Under the pieces are notes generated by a model. It was given only the letters and a program-made list of their open reading frames with translations. It searched no databases and was not told where the DNA came from. From positions 2,232,001-2,296,000 of the forward strand of contig NZ_BMFT01000001.1 in the NCBI RefSeq assembly GCF_014639155.1: a stretch of 64,000 bases of DNA. The letters are read 5' to 3'. Numbering within the stretch: the first letter of the stretch is position 1; each line of letters begins with the position of its first letter. The translations under genes and the position numbers were made by a program. This stretch comes from Paenibacillus segetis. Lineage in GTDB: Bacteria > Bacillota > Bacilli > Paenibacillales > Paenibacillaceae. Below, piece by piece: positions 37,995 to 46,745 of the stretch.

Positions 37995-38048
37995 TTTTTT
38001 TAATATAATACATTTTTGTAACCACTAATATTAACGTAATATTCAGCC

Positions 38049-38080
38049 AAAAAACCTTGATAAATCAAGGTTTTTTCTTT
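38049..38080 (+). terminator. Intrinsic terminator
   Basis: An AAAAAACCTTGA / TCAAGGTTTTTT stem with a TAAA loop and T-rich tail, downstream of thiN. Confidence 0.92.
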
Positions 38081-38190
38081 GTTTTCAACTTTATTTTCTA
38101 GCATAATATTAATTTTTTGTAAATTTTAATTGTATTTTAATAATCGGCTTCAATCCCTTGGGAGATAAGTATTTCAGTTAGTTCTAGCAA

Positions 38191-38220
38191 AATATAGGAG
38201 GTTTCAAATCTGTTATACTT
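38191..38220 (+). promoter_or_regulatory. Conserved 30-bp upstream block of the first NlpC/P60 gene
   Basis: A block beginning AATATAGGAGGTT and ending CAAATCTGTTATACTT, repeated almost exactly upstream of the paralogue (38980-39011). Both lie 45-48 bp before the start codon, and the TATACT resembles a -10 box. It is probably a shared promoter or operator. Confidence 0.6.
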
Positions 38221-38267
38221 CGAATCAAGCCGGACAAACAAAAAAAAGATTTTGGAGGTACTACAAC

Positions 38268-38792
38268 ATGAATTATCGCAACATATTCCAAAAAGTATTG
38301 ACGGTCGGCATCGTGTCAACTATCGGATTCGGAACGTTACTAGCAAGCGGTGCAGAAACAGTACAAGCGGCATCGTCATCATCAACTGAAGTTACAGCAA
38401 CTGCTGTTTCAAAAGGTTCTCAAGTCGTTAACTACGGGAAAACATTTTTAGGTGTTCCTTATAAATTTGGTGCTTCTACATCAACTACAAAGGTTTTCGA
38501 TTGCTCATCTTTTACGAAACATATCTTTAAGAAGTATGGCGTTACGCTTCCTCGTACATCTGCTGCCCAATCTAAAGTTGGTAAAGCCGTTTCGAAAGCT
38601 AATCTAAAAGCTGGTGATCTAGTATTCTTCTCCAGTGGCAGTCGTGCAAATGGTAAGAATGTAACCCACGTTGCAGTTTACGCTGGAAACGGAAAAATTC
38701 TGCATACTTATGGTAAACCAGGAGTTACGATCTCTGATCTTAATTCTGGAACTTGGAAGAAGACTTATTTGAAGGCACGTCGTGTCCTTTAA
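38268..38792 (+). CDS. Secreted NlpC/P60 (C40) cell-wall peptidase
   Basis: A 174-aa secreted enzyme. The signal peptide covers about residues 1-35 (cleavage near VQA-A). The remainder is a single NlpC/P60 domain with the catalytic cysteine in FDCSSF, the histidine in THVAVYAG and a third polar residue in ILHTYG. It should cleave the stem peptide of peptidoglycan. No SH3 or LysM wall-binding domain is attached. The ribosome binding site is TTGGAGG. A tandem paralogue follows. Confidence 0.93.
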   Translation: MNYRNIFQKVLTVGIVSTIGFGTLLASGAETVQAASSSSTEVTATAVSKGSQVVNYGKTFLGVPYKFGASTSTTKVFDCSSFTKHIFKKYGVTLPRTSAAQSKVGKAVSKANLKAGDLVFFSSGSRANGKNVTHVAVYAGNGKILHTYGKPGVTISDLNSGTWKKTYLKARRVL

Positions 38793-38843
38793 TGTAAACT
38801 ATGAAATAATAACATTTTAGATTAATAGAGTCCGCTTTTTGAA

Positions 38844-38893
38844 AAAGAGAGCTATACAAAGGGTACTAGATACCCAAAGTATAGCTCTTTCTT
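38844..38893 (+). terminator. Intrinsic terminator
   Basis: A long two-part stem (AGAGCTATAC / GTATAGCTCT outside, GGGTA / TACCC inside) followed by TTTCTTTCC. Confidence 0.87.
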
Positions 38894-38979
38894 TCCCTAC
38901 TTTTACGCTTAAATTTTTAATAGATTTTTCATAATCGCACTCAAAGCTATGAGAGATAAGGGTTATAGCTATCTATTAC

Positions 38980-39011
38980 AATATTTAGGAGGTTACAAAT
39001 CTGTTACACTT
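38980..39011 (+). promoter_or_regulatory. Conserved upstream block of the second NlpC/P60 gene
   Basis: A copy of the block at 38191-38220, ending CAAATCTGTTACACTT, 45 bp before the start codon. Confidence 0.6.
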
Positions 39012-39055
39012 TAGTCATGCAAGGAACACAAATAAAATTCTGGAGGTAATACACC

Positions 39056-39586
39056 ATGAATATACAGAAAGTATTCCAAAAGATTTTGACGGTTGGTATT
39101 GTATCAACTATCGGGTTTAGTACTCTACTTGCTACTAGTAATAACACTGTACAAGCACAGTCAATTGAAGCAAACGCTGGATCAACCATATCCACAGCAA
39201 CAACAGTAGGATCACAAGTTGTTAATTACGGTAAACAATTTCTTGGAACTCCTTATGAGTTCGGCGCATCGACTACAACAACAAAAGTTTTCGACTGTTC
39301 ATCCTTTATGAAATATATTTTTAATAAATACGGTGTTTCACTTCCACGAACATCTGCTGACCAAGCTAAACAAGGGACAAAAGTTAATAGAGCTGACTTA
39401 CAAGTAGGTGATCTGGTGTTCTTCTCCAGCGGCAGTCGTTCCACCGGTAAGAACATTACACATGTTGCTGTATATGCCGGAGACGGAAAAATACTTCATA
39501 CCTATGGTGCACCAGGAGTTACAGTATCCAATCTTAATTCTGGGAATTGGGATAGAACTTATGTGACCGCACGCCGAGTACTTTAA
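39056..39586 (+). CDS. Secreted NlpC/P60 (C40) cell-wall peptidase, paralogue
   Basis: A 176-aa close paralogue of the preceding gene: the same signal peptide type (cleavage near VQA), a single C40 domain with FDCSSF, THVAVYAG and ILHTYG, and no wall-binding domain. Differences lie mainly in the linker after the signal peptide. It has its own promoter-like block and terminator. The two therefore respond to the same signal as separate transcripts rather than as an operon. Confidence 0.93.
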   Translation: MNIQKVFQKILTVGIVSTIGFSTLLATSNNTVQAQSIEANAGSTISTATTVGSQVVNYGKQFLGTPYEFGASTTTTKVFDCSSFMKYIFNKYGVSLPRTSADQAKQGTKVNRADLQVGDLVFFSSGSRSTGKNITHVAVYAGDGKILHTYGAPGVTVSNLNSGNWDRTYVTARRVL

Positions 39587-39603
39587 ATAATCATTTATTA
39601 ATC

Positions 39604-39646
39604 TGACGGATTATCAACCTAACTTAAATGGCTTGATGATCCGTCA
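39604..39646. terminator. Hairpin between convergent genes
   Basis: A TGACGGAT / ATCCGTCA outer stem extended by ATCAA / TTGAT, between the second NlpC/P60 gene and the response-regulator gene. Confidence 0.7.
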
Positions 39647-39672
39647 TTTATTGATCAACAATTTTAAATATA

Positions 39673-40353
39673 TTACTGAAGCATATACCCCATTCCACGG
39701 GCCGTGTGAATTAGTTTGCGAATCCTTCCACGGTCCACCTTTCCCCTTAAATGCCGGATATACACATCGACTACATTAGTGTTCGTTAGAAAATCATGTC
39801 CCCACACCTCTTGCAGAATCGTATTTCGATGACAAACTGTATTCGCTCGTTTAGCCAAATAGAGCAGTAATTCATACTCTTTCGGTGTCAATTTAATGAG
39901 TTCTTCTCCACGATACACTTTACGACTCTTCAGTTCAATTTTGAGATCCTCATAAATGATATTCGTTATACTTTCATTAACTAACCGTTCGAATAAATGG
40001 AGGAGATTATCCACACGAGCCTTTAGTTCTTCGATGGAAATCGATGTACTAATCACATCATTCGCTCCAAGTTCAAATGCCAAGACGATCCCTGTTGTAT
40101 CTGGGTTATTTAACATGACCATGATCGGAAATTCCCGTACTTTTCCTAACTGCCGAACCACGTCCATATTATTATTATTATCAGAAAGCTCCGTACCGAT
40201 GAGGACCAAATTTGGTTTTTGAAGATTCACCTCTTCAAGTAACTCTGCCCCTGATGGAAACAAGTGCACCTCATATCCCGCTTCCTTTAACTGATTACTC
40301 CAATATTCCGCTTGAGCTTCATTCCCCTCAGCCCAAAGTACAGTAATATTCAT
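39673..40353 (-). CDS. Orphan OmpR-type regulator with degenerate receiver
   Basis: A 226-aa protein with a full winged-helix effector domain (LTPKEYELLLYLAKRA through VYIRHLRGKVDRGR and ARGMGYML). The receiver lacks every key residue: the acidic pocket is Ala8-Glu9, the phosphoacceptor position is Gly53 (LVLIGTEL), the switch Thr is Asn, and the conserved Lys is replaced within DVISTSIS. No histidine kinase gene is adjacent. It should act without phosphorylation. The ATG at 40353 fits the ribosome binding site GAGGTGAC better than the TTG at 40362. Confidence 0.88.
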   Translation of the reverse strand: MNITVLWAEGNEAQAEYWSNQLKEAGYEVHLFPSGAELLEEVNLQKPNLVLIGTELSDNNNNMDVVRQLGKVREFPIMVMLNNPDTTGIVLAFELGANDVISTSISIEELKARVDNLLHLFERLVNESITNIIYEDLKIELKSRKVYRGEELIKLTPKEYELLLYLAKRANTVCHRNTILQEVWGHDFLTNTNVVDVYIRHLRGKVDRGRIRKLIHTARGMGYMLQ

Positions 40354-40414
40354 AATTTCCAAGTCACCTCTATTACAAGACGTAATTTACCTATTCTATA
40401 GGATTCACAAGATA

Positions 40415-40445
40415 TAAAAAAACCATTCCGATAACATCGAAATGG
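40415..40445 (-). terminator. Intrinsic terminator
   Basis: A CCATTTCGAT / ATCGGAATGG stem with a GTT loop and seven T on the minus strand. It ends the ABC-F gene. Confidence 0.88.
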
Positions 40446-40476
40446 CCGTAAAATAACTCAATATCAAGTTATGTCA

Positions 40477-42024
40477 TTACCGCGTAGACCACGATTCCAC
40501 ATCCCATACCTTGGTTACCCAATCCTCATAGAAATCAGGCTCATGTGAGACAAGCAGAACGGTTCCTTTAAACTCTTTGAGTGCTCGCTTTAATTCTTCC
40601 TTAGCTACTACATCCAAGTGATTCGTTGGCTCATCGAATAGAATCCAGTTGGTCTCCCGCATCATAAGCTTACAGAGTCGTACTTTGGCTTGTTCACCAC
40701 CACTTAGCGCTTTTAATTGTCTTGTGATATGTTCGTTCTTCAAACCACAACGAGCTAGATGCCCACGGACTTCATTTTGAGTAAGATGTGAAAATTCATT
40801 CCATACATCATCGATCGGTGTTATATTACCCGCACGTACTTCCTGTTCGAAATACGCAGGAAATAAAAAATCACCCAAATATGTTTTACCGCTGATCGGA
40901 GGGGTTTTACCTAAAATCGTTTTCAGCAACGTCGATTTACCTACCCCGTTACATCCTACAATAGCAATCTTATCACCACGTTCAATCATCATACTCATTT
41001 TAGGAAGTAATGCCTGATCATACCCAATCTCGAAATCAACGCCTTCGAACACGGTCTTACCACTTGCCCGCGCTTCCTTAAAACCAAAGGTCGGTTTTGC
41101 TGCTTCCTCCGGCTTATCAATACGATCCAAACGATCCAACTGTTTCTCGCGGCTCTTAGCCCGTCCAGACGTTGAAGCACGTGCTTTATTCTTCTGAATA
41201 AAGTCTTCTTGCTTCTTAATATATTCCATCTGCTTCTCATAAGCTTCAATATGCTGAGCCTTGTTCATATCAGCCATCTCCAGAAACTTATCAAAGTTAG
41301 CAGAATAACGGTTTAATTTCGCAAACTCCAAGTGATAAATGGCATTTACGACCTTCTTCATAAATTCCGTATCATGCGAGATAAGAATGAATGCATAAGG
41401 ATAGTTTTGCAGGTAGTTTGTTAACCACTGAATATGCTCAACATCCAAATAGTTGGTTGGTTCATCAAGCAATAATACATTAGGTTTCTCCAATAAAAGT
41501 TTGGCAAGCAACACTTTGGTCCGTTGACCACCACTAAGTGAAGTAACGTCTCGGTCCAGCCCGATAGCCGACAAACCGAGTCCATTCGCCATTTCTTCTA
41601 CTTTAACATCTACTAAATAAAAATCTCCGATATCAAGCTGCTCCTGGATGTCCCCCATTTGAACCAATAGTTCTTCCAGCTGCTCGGGATTGGCTTCTGC
41701 CATTTGCTCCGTAATTTGCATCATCTCCTTCTCTAATTCGAGAAGAGGCAAGAATGCATCTTTTAGAACATCTCTTATCGTTTTGCCTGGAGTTAGCTTC
41801 GTATGCTGATCCAAATATCCGTAACGAACTCTCGGCGTCCATTCCACTTTACCTTCGTCTTTCAACAACTGACCCGTTAGGATATTCATTAGTGTTGATT
41901 TACCAACTCCATTTGCTCCTACAAGTCCAACATGTTCCCCTGCAAGCAAGCGAAAGGATACATTTCTAAACAACGTCCGATCTCCAAAATTATGCGAGAC
42001 TTCTTCTACAGTTAGTAAACTCAT
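40477..42024 (-). CDS. ABC-F family ATPase
   Basis: A 515-aa soluble protein with two ABC ATPase domains and no membrane segment, the ABC-F layout of ribosome-associated translation factors. Walker A motifs are GANGVGKST and GCNGVGKST; signatures are LSGGQ and LSGGE; both Walker B motifs end in DEPTN. A charged linker of about 80 residues joins the domains, with a Lys/Arg-rich tail (KARASTSGRAKSRE). The length and linker fit the housekeeping YfmM/YkpA-type group better than drug-resistance members, but the exact orthologue is a guess. Confidence 0.92.
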   Translation of the reverse strand: MSLLTVEEVSHNFGDRTLFRNVSFRLLAGEHVGLVGANGVGKSTLMNILTGQLLKDEGKVEWTPRVRYGYLDQHTKLTPGKTIRDVLKDAFLPLLELEKEMMQITEQMAEANPEQLEELLVQMGDIQEQLDIGDFYLVDVKVEEMANGLGLSAIGLDRDVTSLSGGQRTKVLLAKLLLEKPNVLLLDEPTNYLDVEHIQWLTNYLQNYPYAFILISHDTEFMKKVVNAIYHLEFAKLNRYSANFDKFLEMADMNKAQHIEAYEKQMEYIKKQEDFIQKNKARASTSGRAKSREKQLDRLDRIDKPEEAAKPTFGFKEARASGKTVFEGVDFEIGYDQALLPKMSMMIERGDKIAIVGCNGVGKSTLLKTILGKTPPISGKTYLGDFLFPAYFEQEVRAGNITPIDDVWNEFSHLTQNEVRGHLARCGLKNEHITRQLKALSGGEQAKVRLCKLMMRETNWILFDEPTNHLDVVAKEELKRALKEFKGTVLLVSHEPDFYEDWVTKVWDVESWSTR

Positions 42025-42159
42025 AATAAATACGTAAACTCCTCTATGTGAATAAGTTACTTTGCACTAAAGAATAAGTTAATGCAAACATGTAAGATAT
42101 CATTTTATCACATGAAGGTAAGCCTTCGTAAGCTAAGTACTGAAAATATATTGTAATTT

Positions 42160-43149
42160 TCAGAAAGTGTTGCGGGGACACGGTGCTTCAAAATACCCTT
42201 TTGCCGCAGCATCACGTTCATTAGTGAACACTTCTTCCGTCTTATAAGGCGCTGTGCATGAATCTCGGAAATAGTATTTAATCCCTGTATCGTTATCAGT
42301 TCCCGCCAAAATGGGGTGTCCTCTAACAAGTCGTCCTCCACCCAGCGCATAATTGTTGTAGTATCGGTCCCCGACCGGAATGCCTTGGAGAAAAATAAGT
42401 ACACCTACATCATCTAACGTATTATTCCATTCTTCTTGTGAAATGACGGGAAGTGTAAACGTGTACGTTACCCCTAAATCTCTGGCGTATTTGTTGTGAC
42501 GGTTAATAACAACGGCGAGATCATCTTCAATACTACGAACAATAACCGAACGCCGAACTTGCTGGAACTTCTCCGAGTCTTGTAATAGCGGGATCGACAA
42601 TTCAGAACGTAATTCTTCCTGCAATCCATTTACCCATTCATTGCGTAATGCATCATAAGCAATTAAGTAATTATCCATAGTAAACGCGACACTATTGCCC
42701 CACTCATCAGCATAAGTATATGGTTTTTTAGGATGAAACCGCTGTTCTGCAATGATACTACCATCGGTCGCTATAGATTCCTCTACAGCATAAATAGAGT
42801 AGCCATCATAATCAATGACTACGATGGCTGGAATATAGACCATCAACATTTTTTGAGCTAATGGATCATCATCCACTCCAAAATTTAAGGCTAGTGAATG
42901 CTGTATTGCTAAAATTGCCGCTTCCTTATCTGTACGCATGAATTTGTCTGACGTGTACCCTGATTCAAAGATTTGCAATTCGTTCAAATTTAACGCACTC
43001 CCCCCATCTTGTGCCGCAGTCCTCAAGGAGGTTGTATATTGGATTTGGAGCCGGTTCACCTCTTGTAAATCTTCTGTTTGTAACTGACTAATCCACAACA
43101 GCGGAGAGATAATCAATAGAAAAACCACTGCCCAATCAGTAATCTTCAT
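42160..43149 (-). CDS. Tad-like operon protein, membrane-anchored (last gene)
   Basis: A 329-aa protein with an N-terminal hydrophobic helix (residues 6-21) and an extracellular-type remainder. It has a mid-protein VVIDYDGYSIYAVEES and a C-terminal part rich in glycine and aromatic residues, ending in two cysteines that could form a disulfide. I do not recognise the family. It overlaps the upstream gene by 14 bp and closes the ten-gene operon. By position it may be a minor pilin or tip-like component. Confidence 0.7.
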   Translation of the reverse strand: MKITDWAVVFLLIISPLLWISQLQTEDLQEVNRLQIQYTTSLRTAAQDGGSALNLNELQIFESGYTSDKFMRTDKEAAILAIQHSLALNFGVDDDPLAQKMLMVYIPAIVVIDYDGYSIYAVEESIATDGSIIAEQRFHPKKPYTYADEWGNSVAFTMDNYLIAYDALRNEWVNGLQEELRSELSIPLLQDSEKFQQVRRSVIVRSIEDDLAVVINRHNKYARDLGVTYTFTLPVISQEEWNNTLDDVGVLIFLQGIPVGDRYYNNYALGGGRLVRGHPILAGTDNDTGIKYYFRDSCTAPYKTEEVFTNERDAAAKGYFEAPCPRNTF

Positions 43150-43705
43150 TTAGTACCATACCTCCATATGTCAATGAATCTGTTCCTTTACTGGATACCA
43201 GTCCATGGAGGAATCGATTAAGCACTTCATAGGAAGTAACAGAACGTTTCACTATAGTAACCGTAAAATAATCGCCCATCTCCATTTTATATTTACGTGT
43301 GGTAGTTTCAGTAGCGCCAACGCTTCCATCATTAGGATGAGAGTCCGGGAACAATCCCTTCAGCAGATCAGCAGTATAATAAGCATCATATTGCACGCTG
43401 AAATCATCCTGAAAACTAGCGGCATTTGCGGGGTCAAGGTATTCGGGATGATATTTCTTATGCCTGTGCTCTAGATCGATATTATACACATATCCGGTGG
43501 CCCCAATTTCCACAACAAAATCTTCATACATTTGCGCTGACAAATAACCTTTATTACGAACAGCATCCGTAAATTGAACAAGTGTATTGTATGCAGACAG
43601 GATGCGGATATCTTCCTCCCGCTCCGTAGCTTGGGTAGCTGGAACCAAATATAACAGAAGTACTGCAAGCAGCGCTGCCGTTATTTTAGATAAAGCATTC
43701 GTCAT
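43136..43705 (-). CDS. Tad-like operon protein, secreted
   Basis: A 189-aa protein with a signal peptide (hydrophobic residues 8-22, possible cleavage after ATQA) and a soluble domain. The domain has AYNTLVQFTDAVRNKGYLSAQMYEDF, a helical start similar in length to that of pilin-like TadE/TadF proteins. A conserved catalytic motif is not visible. It overlaps the downstream gene by 14 bp and lies 11 bp after the upstream one. Function unknown. Confidence 0.7.
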   Translation of the reverse strand: MTNALSKITAALLAVLLLYLVPATQATEREEDIRILSAYNTLVQFTDAVRNKGYLSAQMYEDFVVEIGATGYVYNIDLEHRHKKYHPEYLDPANAASFQDDFSVQYDAYYTADLLKGLFPDSHPNDGSVGATETTTRKYKMEMGDYFTVTIVKRSVTSYEVLNRFLHGLVSSKGTDSLTYGGMVLNEDY

Positions 43706-43716
43706 AACGGCTCACC

Positions 43717-44139
43717 CTATTTCTTATGAAATGTAATCTTCTCCAAATTTCCAACGTCATTATAGATGTAAGAAACCCCATATTCAGCCCCCACATCTAT
43801 AATGGAAGGATCTCGGATTATTGGAGGAGCTTCAAAGTTTTCTTCGTCGCTATCCTCAAACTCGATAAGCCTATCGTCGACTTCTACCACTGTTCTTAAG
43901 TTATGAAGGTTCCGTAAGCTGTATAATATTTGGGTTCCGCTGTATTCCTCCATGGTGAACTCCTGATTCCCAGCACTCACAACTCGTTTCTGGCCTTGTG
44001 TAAACGGCACTAGATTGTCTAATACAGCCCCATGTATAGAGAGACTATATGTCGTATACAGCAAAGCAGCCACACAGAATGCCACCGAATAGAACAGCCA
44101 CAACAAACTCTTTACGTTATCGAACATCTCAAAGATCAC
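43717..44139 (-). CDS. Tad-like operon protein, single-helix membrane protein
   Basis: A 140-aa protein with one N-terminal membrane helix (about residues 12-30) and a Glu/Asp-rich extracellular domain ending in a beta hairpin (YGVSYIYNDVGNLEKITF). The topology is that of a pseudopilin, but the classic prepilin cleavage motif is absent. It sits 13 bp after the next upstream gene and is co-transcribed with it. No family recognised. Confidence 0.68.
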   Translation of the reverse strand: MIFEMFDNVKSLLWLFYSVAFCVAALLYTTYSLSIHGAVLDNLVPFTQGQKRVVSAGNQEFTMEEYSGTQILYSLRNLHNLRTVVEVDDRLIEFEDSDEENFEAPPIIRDPSIIDVGAEYGVSYIYNDVGNLEKITFHKK

Positions 44140-44152
44140 TACTTCCGGAATA

Positions 44153-44647
44153 CTAATTTGAAACGACGGTCGTTTGAGTAAAGATAAGCCCGCGAACTAC
44201 ATTAGAATTATCTTTAATCACATGTGCTTTGAACTTGCCACTAGGGTTCACATACTCATTCAACACTTCATTCCATGCATTGTTCGTATTTCCCGTCTTG
44301 TTACCTATCACGGAACCGTAATCTTCAGCGGAATCTTGATTACTGACTCTAAGTACATTTCCATACCATTGCCCTCCACTGTTCTTGCCTGTTTTCACTT
44401 GAATACCAAACTGTTCCCGATCCTTAAATTTACGTAGCGCATTCGTGACTTGAGAGCCACTAATCGTCGTATCGTCATAAACAGTAAACGAAGCTTGCGA
44501 CAACTCAGTCTGGATGTCGGAAAAATTGTTCTGCGCTGTCTTTGTTGCTTCCTGAGCGGAAACGAACAAAATGACCACAATCGTTATCAATGCGATGGTT
44601 AGAAAAATTCCGGCCGCTACTTTCAAAGCGGAAGATGCATTATTCAT
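44153..44647 (-). CDS. Tad-like operon protein, pilin-like candidate
   Basis: A 164-aa protein: a short charged N-terminus, a strong hydrophobic helix (about residues 9-30), a long amphipathic helix (AQEATKTAQNNFSDIQTELSQ region), then a soluble Gly/Asn-rich domain. This is the shape of a pilin subunit, though it lacks the Gly-Phe-Thr-Leu-Glu or Flp-type cleavage site. It is the gene directly after the TadB-TadC-like platform, where Tad loci often carry subunits. The best major-subunit candidate, but unproven. Confidence 0.7.
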   Translation of the reverse strand: MNNASSALKVAAGIFLTIALITIVVILFVSAQEATKTAQNNFSDIQTELSQASFTVYDDTTISGSQVTNALRKFKDREQFGIQVKTGKNSGGQWYGNVLRVSNQDSAEDYGSVIGNKTGNTNNAWNEVLNEYVNPSGKFKAHVIKDNSNVVRGLIFTQTTVVSN

Positions 44648-44663
44648 AATAAAGCCTCCTACA

Positions 44664-46745
44664 TTATAATTTTTGAATTTGCGTGAAATAAATGTCCATC
44701 TGTTTGAAGCTCATCCAAATGAGCGGTATGACTAAATAGGCAAATATTAGAGAATACATAGGTGCAAAGCCAATCAAGCGACCAAGCCCGGCTTTGGTAT
44801 CCAGCGACTTCTCATAATCAAGTCTTCGTTGCTCAAAATGATAGGACATGTCGCTCTCCAAATCATCAAACGCTCTCGCAATCGTGATCTTCTCAACCGC
44901 TAATAATAACTTGTCCGTCAGCCGCTGGAACTCTTCTAATTTCACCTCTTCCTTCATTTGCTGTAATGCAGCTTCTGCACCATGTCCATAATGAAGTAGA
45001 CACTTCTGAATAGGCATTTTAAAAATAACCGCATAAGAATGCATCCACTCCAGAATTTCTTCCACTGAAATTCGCTCTAGTTCCTTTAGAATGGCTATCA
45101 TCGTTCCAAACTGGTACACTTCATGTCTCATATCCATTAAAATCATTTTTCGGCGGAACCAGAGCATGATGTTGGGGATCATGTAACCGAGATACCCAGC
45201 AAACAGCGATAGAACAACTTCCCACCATTTTAAATACTCCCCATTCCAGCGATCTAATTTATCCAGAATCCGATTTACAGCTAAAGTTAATTGCTCATGG
45301 TTAGGCATGTTCCCTGTACTTCTCATGGCTGATGAAGTCAAATTTGCAACCGTATCGTAGGATGCTGCTCCCGACATCCCCGTCTTATTCATGACAATGG
45401 CATCCATTTCAACAGATTCTTTTGCCTTTTCTGACTCTTCGGGTGATACCTTACCAAATAGAACATAACCGGAAGGAGGTTCGTGTATAATTCCATTTTG
45501 ACTAATCAGATGTAATGTAATTGCTGACCCCAGTGTAAATAATAAACAGATCATAAATAATACGATCCTCCTGACCTGGAGCCACTCCACACGGAGATGA
45601 TGATTTGTATCTTTGAGTAATTGAGAGATCCGATAATATGCAGCAGATGAAGGTAGGGGTTGAAACCATTTAACTACTATCCTGACCCACTTCCATTGAT
45701 ACAGCCGTGACTCCCATGGCGCTTGCTCCCGACCCGCACGGTATGCCGTCTCTTCCTCGCTCTTCAACTTTTGGAGCAGCACATACGATATTAAGATAAT
45801 AAGTAAAAGCAAAATTTTGATGATCATACCTGCTTTGCTGAGATAAAACTGATCCATTAGCGGAAAGTTACCTCGAGCCCACATTTCAACTGGTTTCGTA
45901 AAGAAAACGGGGACCAGCGCAATAATATGAAGCCCTTTAAGTAAATAATCCAATTTGCTGCGTCTAATTAAATCTAAATGAACTTCACCAGTTAATGTGG
46001 ATATTCCCCGTAAATATAATGAGCCTTGTGCTCGCTTACGATCACCAAATTCCATAATCAAACGTGATATCCCCGCAAAAGCTTTCAGAAAACGGTTTGG
46101 TGCCGTCTCATAATATTTCTCTAATGCTTCATCTGGAGAGGCCGCGCTAATCGCTTCATAGATCCGTATGGCATGGAGACTTATATCTTGTCCAACAATT
46201 TCTCCAGCCTCATCAATCGCATCAGATACCATCCCATGACGATGATACGAATGCCTCACTGCAGCAAAGAATTCTAGCAATTGCTCTAGCAACTTCTTCT
46301 CCATTCGGTTGATATAACCGTCAAGTAACAATCCTTGAATTACAACAGCGGCTAAACAGAGCGTGATGAAAAATATCAAAGAAGGATTCAGTATAACCAA
46401 AACGATAATTCCGCCTCCTAAAGACCCAAACAATGCATATACGATCTTCATGCTATCTCGCCTTAATTTGAACTCATCATACATTTGCATGATCGCTAAC
46501 CTTCTCCGAACTTTGAGTACATAGTAACGAAAGGGAGGTATCTTCATAAAGATTGAATATGATCTCATCAGGAACGCTGACCATGCTCTTCGTAAGGATT
46601 GAAATTGCAGCAAGCTACTCGGGTTATGAGCTTCGTCTGATGCGTCCTGCCCTCGTCTTCCCAACTCCCTACCAATTCCATATAAGAGGAAAAAACTTAG
46701 TAAAGAAAGACCTAGCACCCATACAAGGACCGATTTAAGCTCCAA
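44664..46745 (-). CDS. Fused TadB-TadC-like type II secretion F platform protein
   Basis: A 693-aa polytopic membrane protein about twice the length of a normal TadB or TadC (around 300 aa). It contains two GspF/T2SF-type regions: an N-terminal one (LEFFAAVRHSYHRHGMVSDAIDEA through FLKAFAGISRLIME) and a C-terminal one (RHEVYQFGTMIAILKELERISVEEIL through the final FAYLVIPLIWMSF). Hydrophobic pairs surround each. It should be the inner-membrane platform on which the ATPase acts. The start overlaps the ATPase gene by 11 bp. Confidence 0.83.
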   Translation of the reverse strand: MELKSVLVWVLGLSLLSFFLLYGIGRELGRRGQDASDEAHNPSSLLQFQSLRRAWSAFLMRSYSIFMKIPPFRYYVLKVRRRLAIMQMYDEFKLRRDSMKIVYALFGSLGGGIIVLVILNPSLIFFITLCLAAVVIQGLLLDGYINRMEKKLLEQLLEFFAAVRHSYHRHGMVSDAIDEAGEIVGQDISLHAIRIYEAISAASPDEALEKYYETAPNRFLKAFAGISRLIMEFGDRKRAQGSLYLRGISTLTGEVHLDLIRRSKLDYLLKGLHIIALVPVFFTKPVEMWARGNFPLMDQFYLSKAGMIIKILLLLIILISYVLLQKLKSEEETAYRAGREQAPWESRLYQWKWVRIVVKWFQPLPSSAAYYRISQLLKDTNHHLRVEWLQVRRIVLFMICLLFTLGSAITLHLISQNGIIHEPPSGYVLFGKVSPEESEKAKESVEMDAIVMNKTGMSGAASYDTVANLTSSAMRSTGNMPNHEQLTLAVNRILDKLDRWNGEYLKWWEVVLSLFAGYLGYMIPNIMLWFRRKMILMDMRHEVYQFGTMIAILKELERISVEEILEWMHSYAVIFKMPIQKCLLHYGHGAEAALQQMKEEVKLEEFQRLTDKLLLAVEKITIARAFDDLESDMSYHFEQRRLDYEKSLDTKAGLGRLIGFAPMYSLIFAYLVIPLIWMSFKQMDIYFTQIQKL

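Noticed and set aside
38100-38267. Cyclic-di-AMP (ydaO) riboswitch upstream of the NlpC/P60 genes
   Set aside because: Such riboswitches often precede cell-wall hydrolase genes, but the promoter-like block is too near the start codon and the conserved motif is not seen.
40477-42024. Antibiotic-resistance ABC-F (ribosome protection) assignment
   Set aside because: The linker and tail look like the housekeeping group; resistance cannot be inferred from sequence alone.
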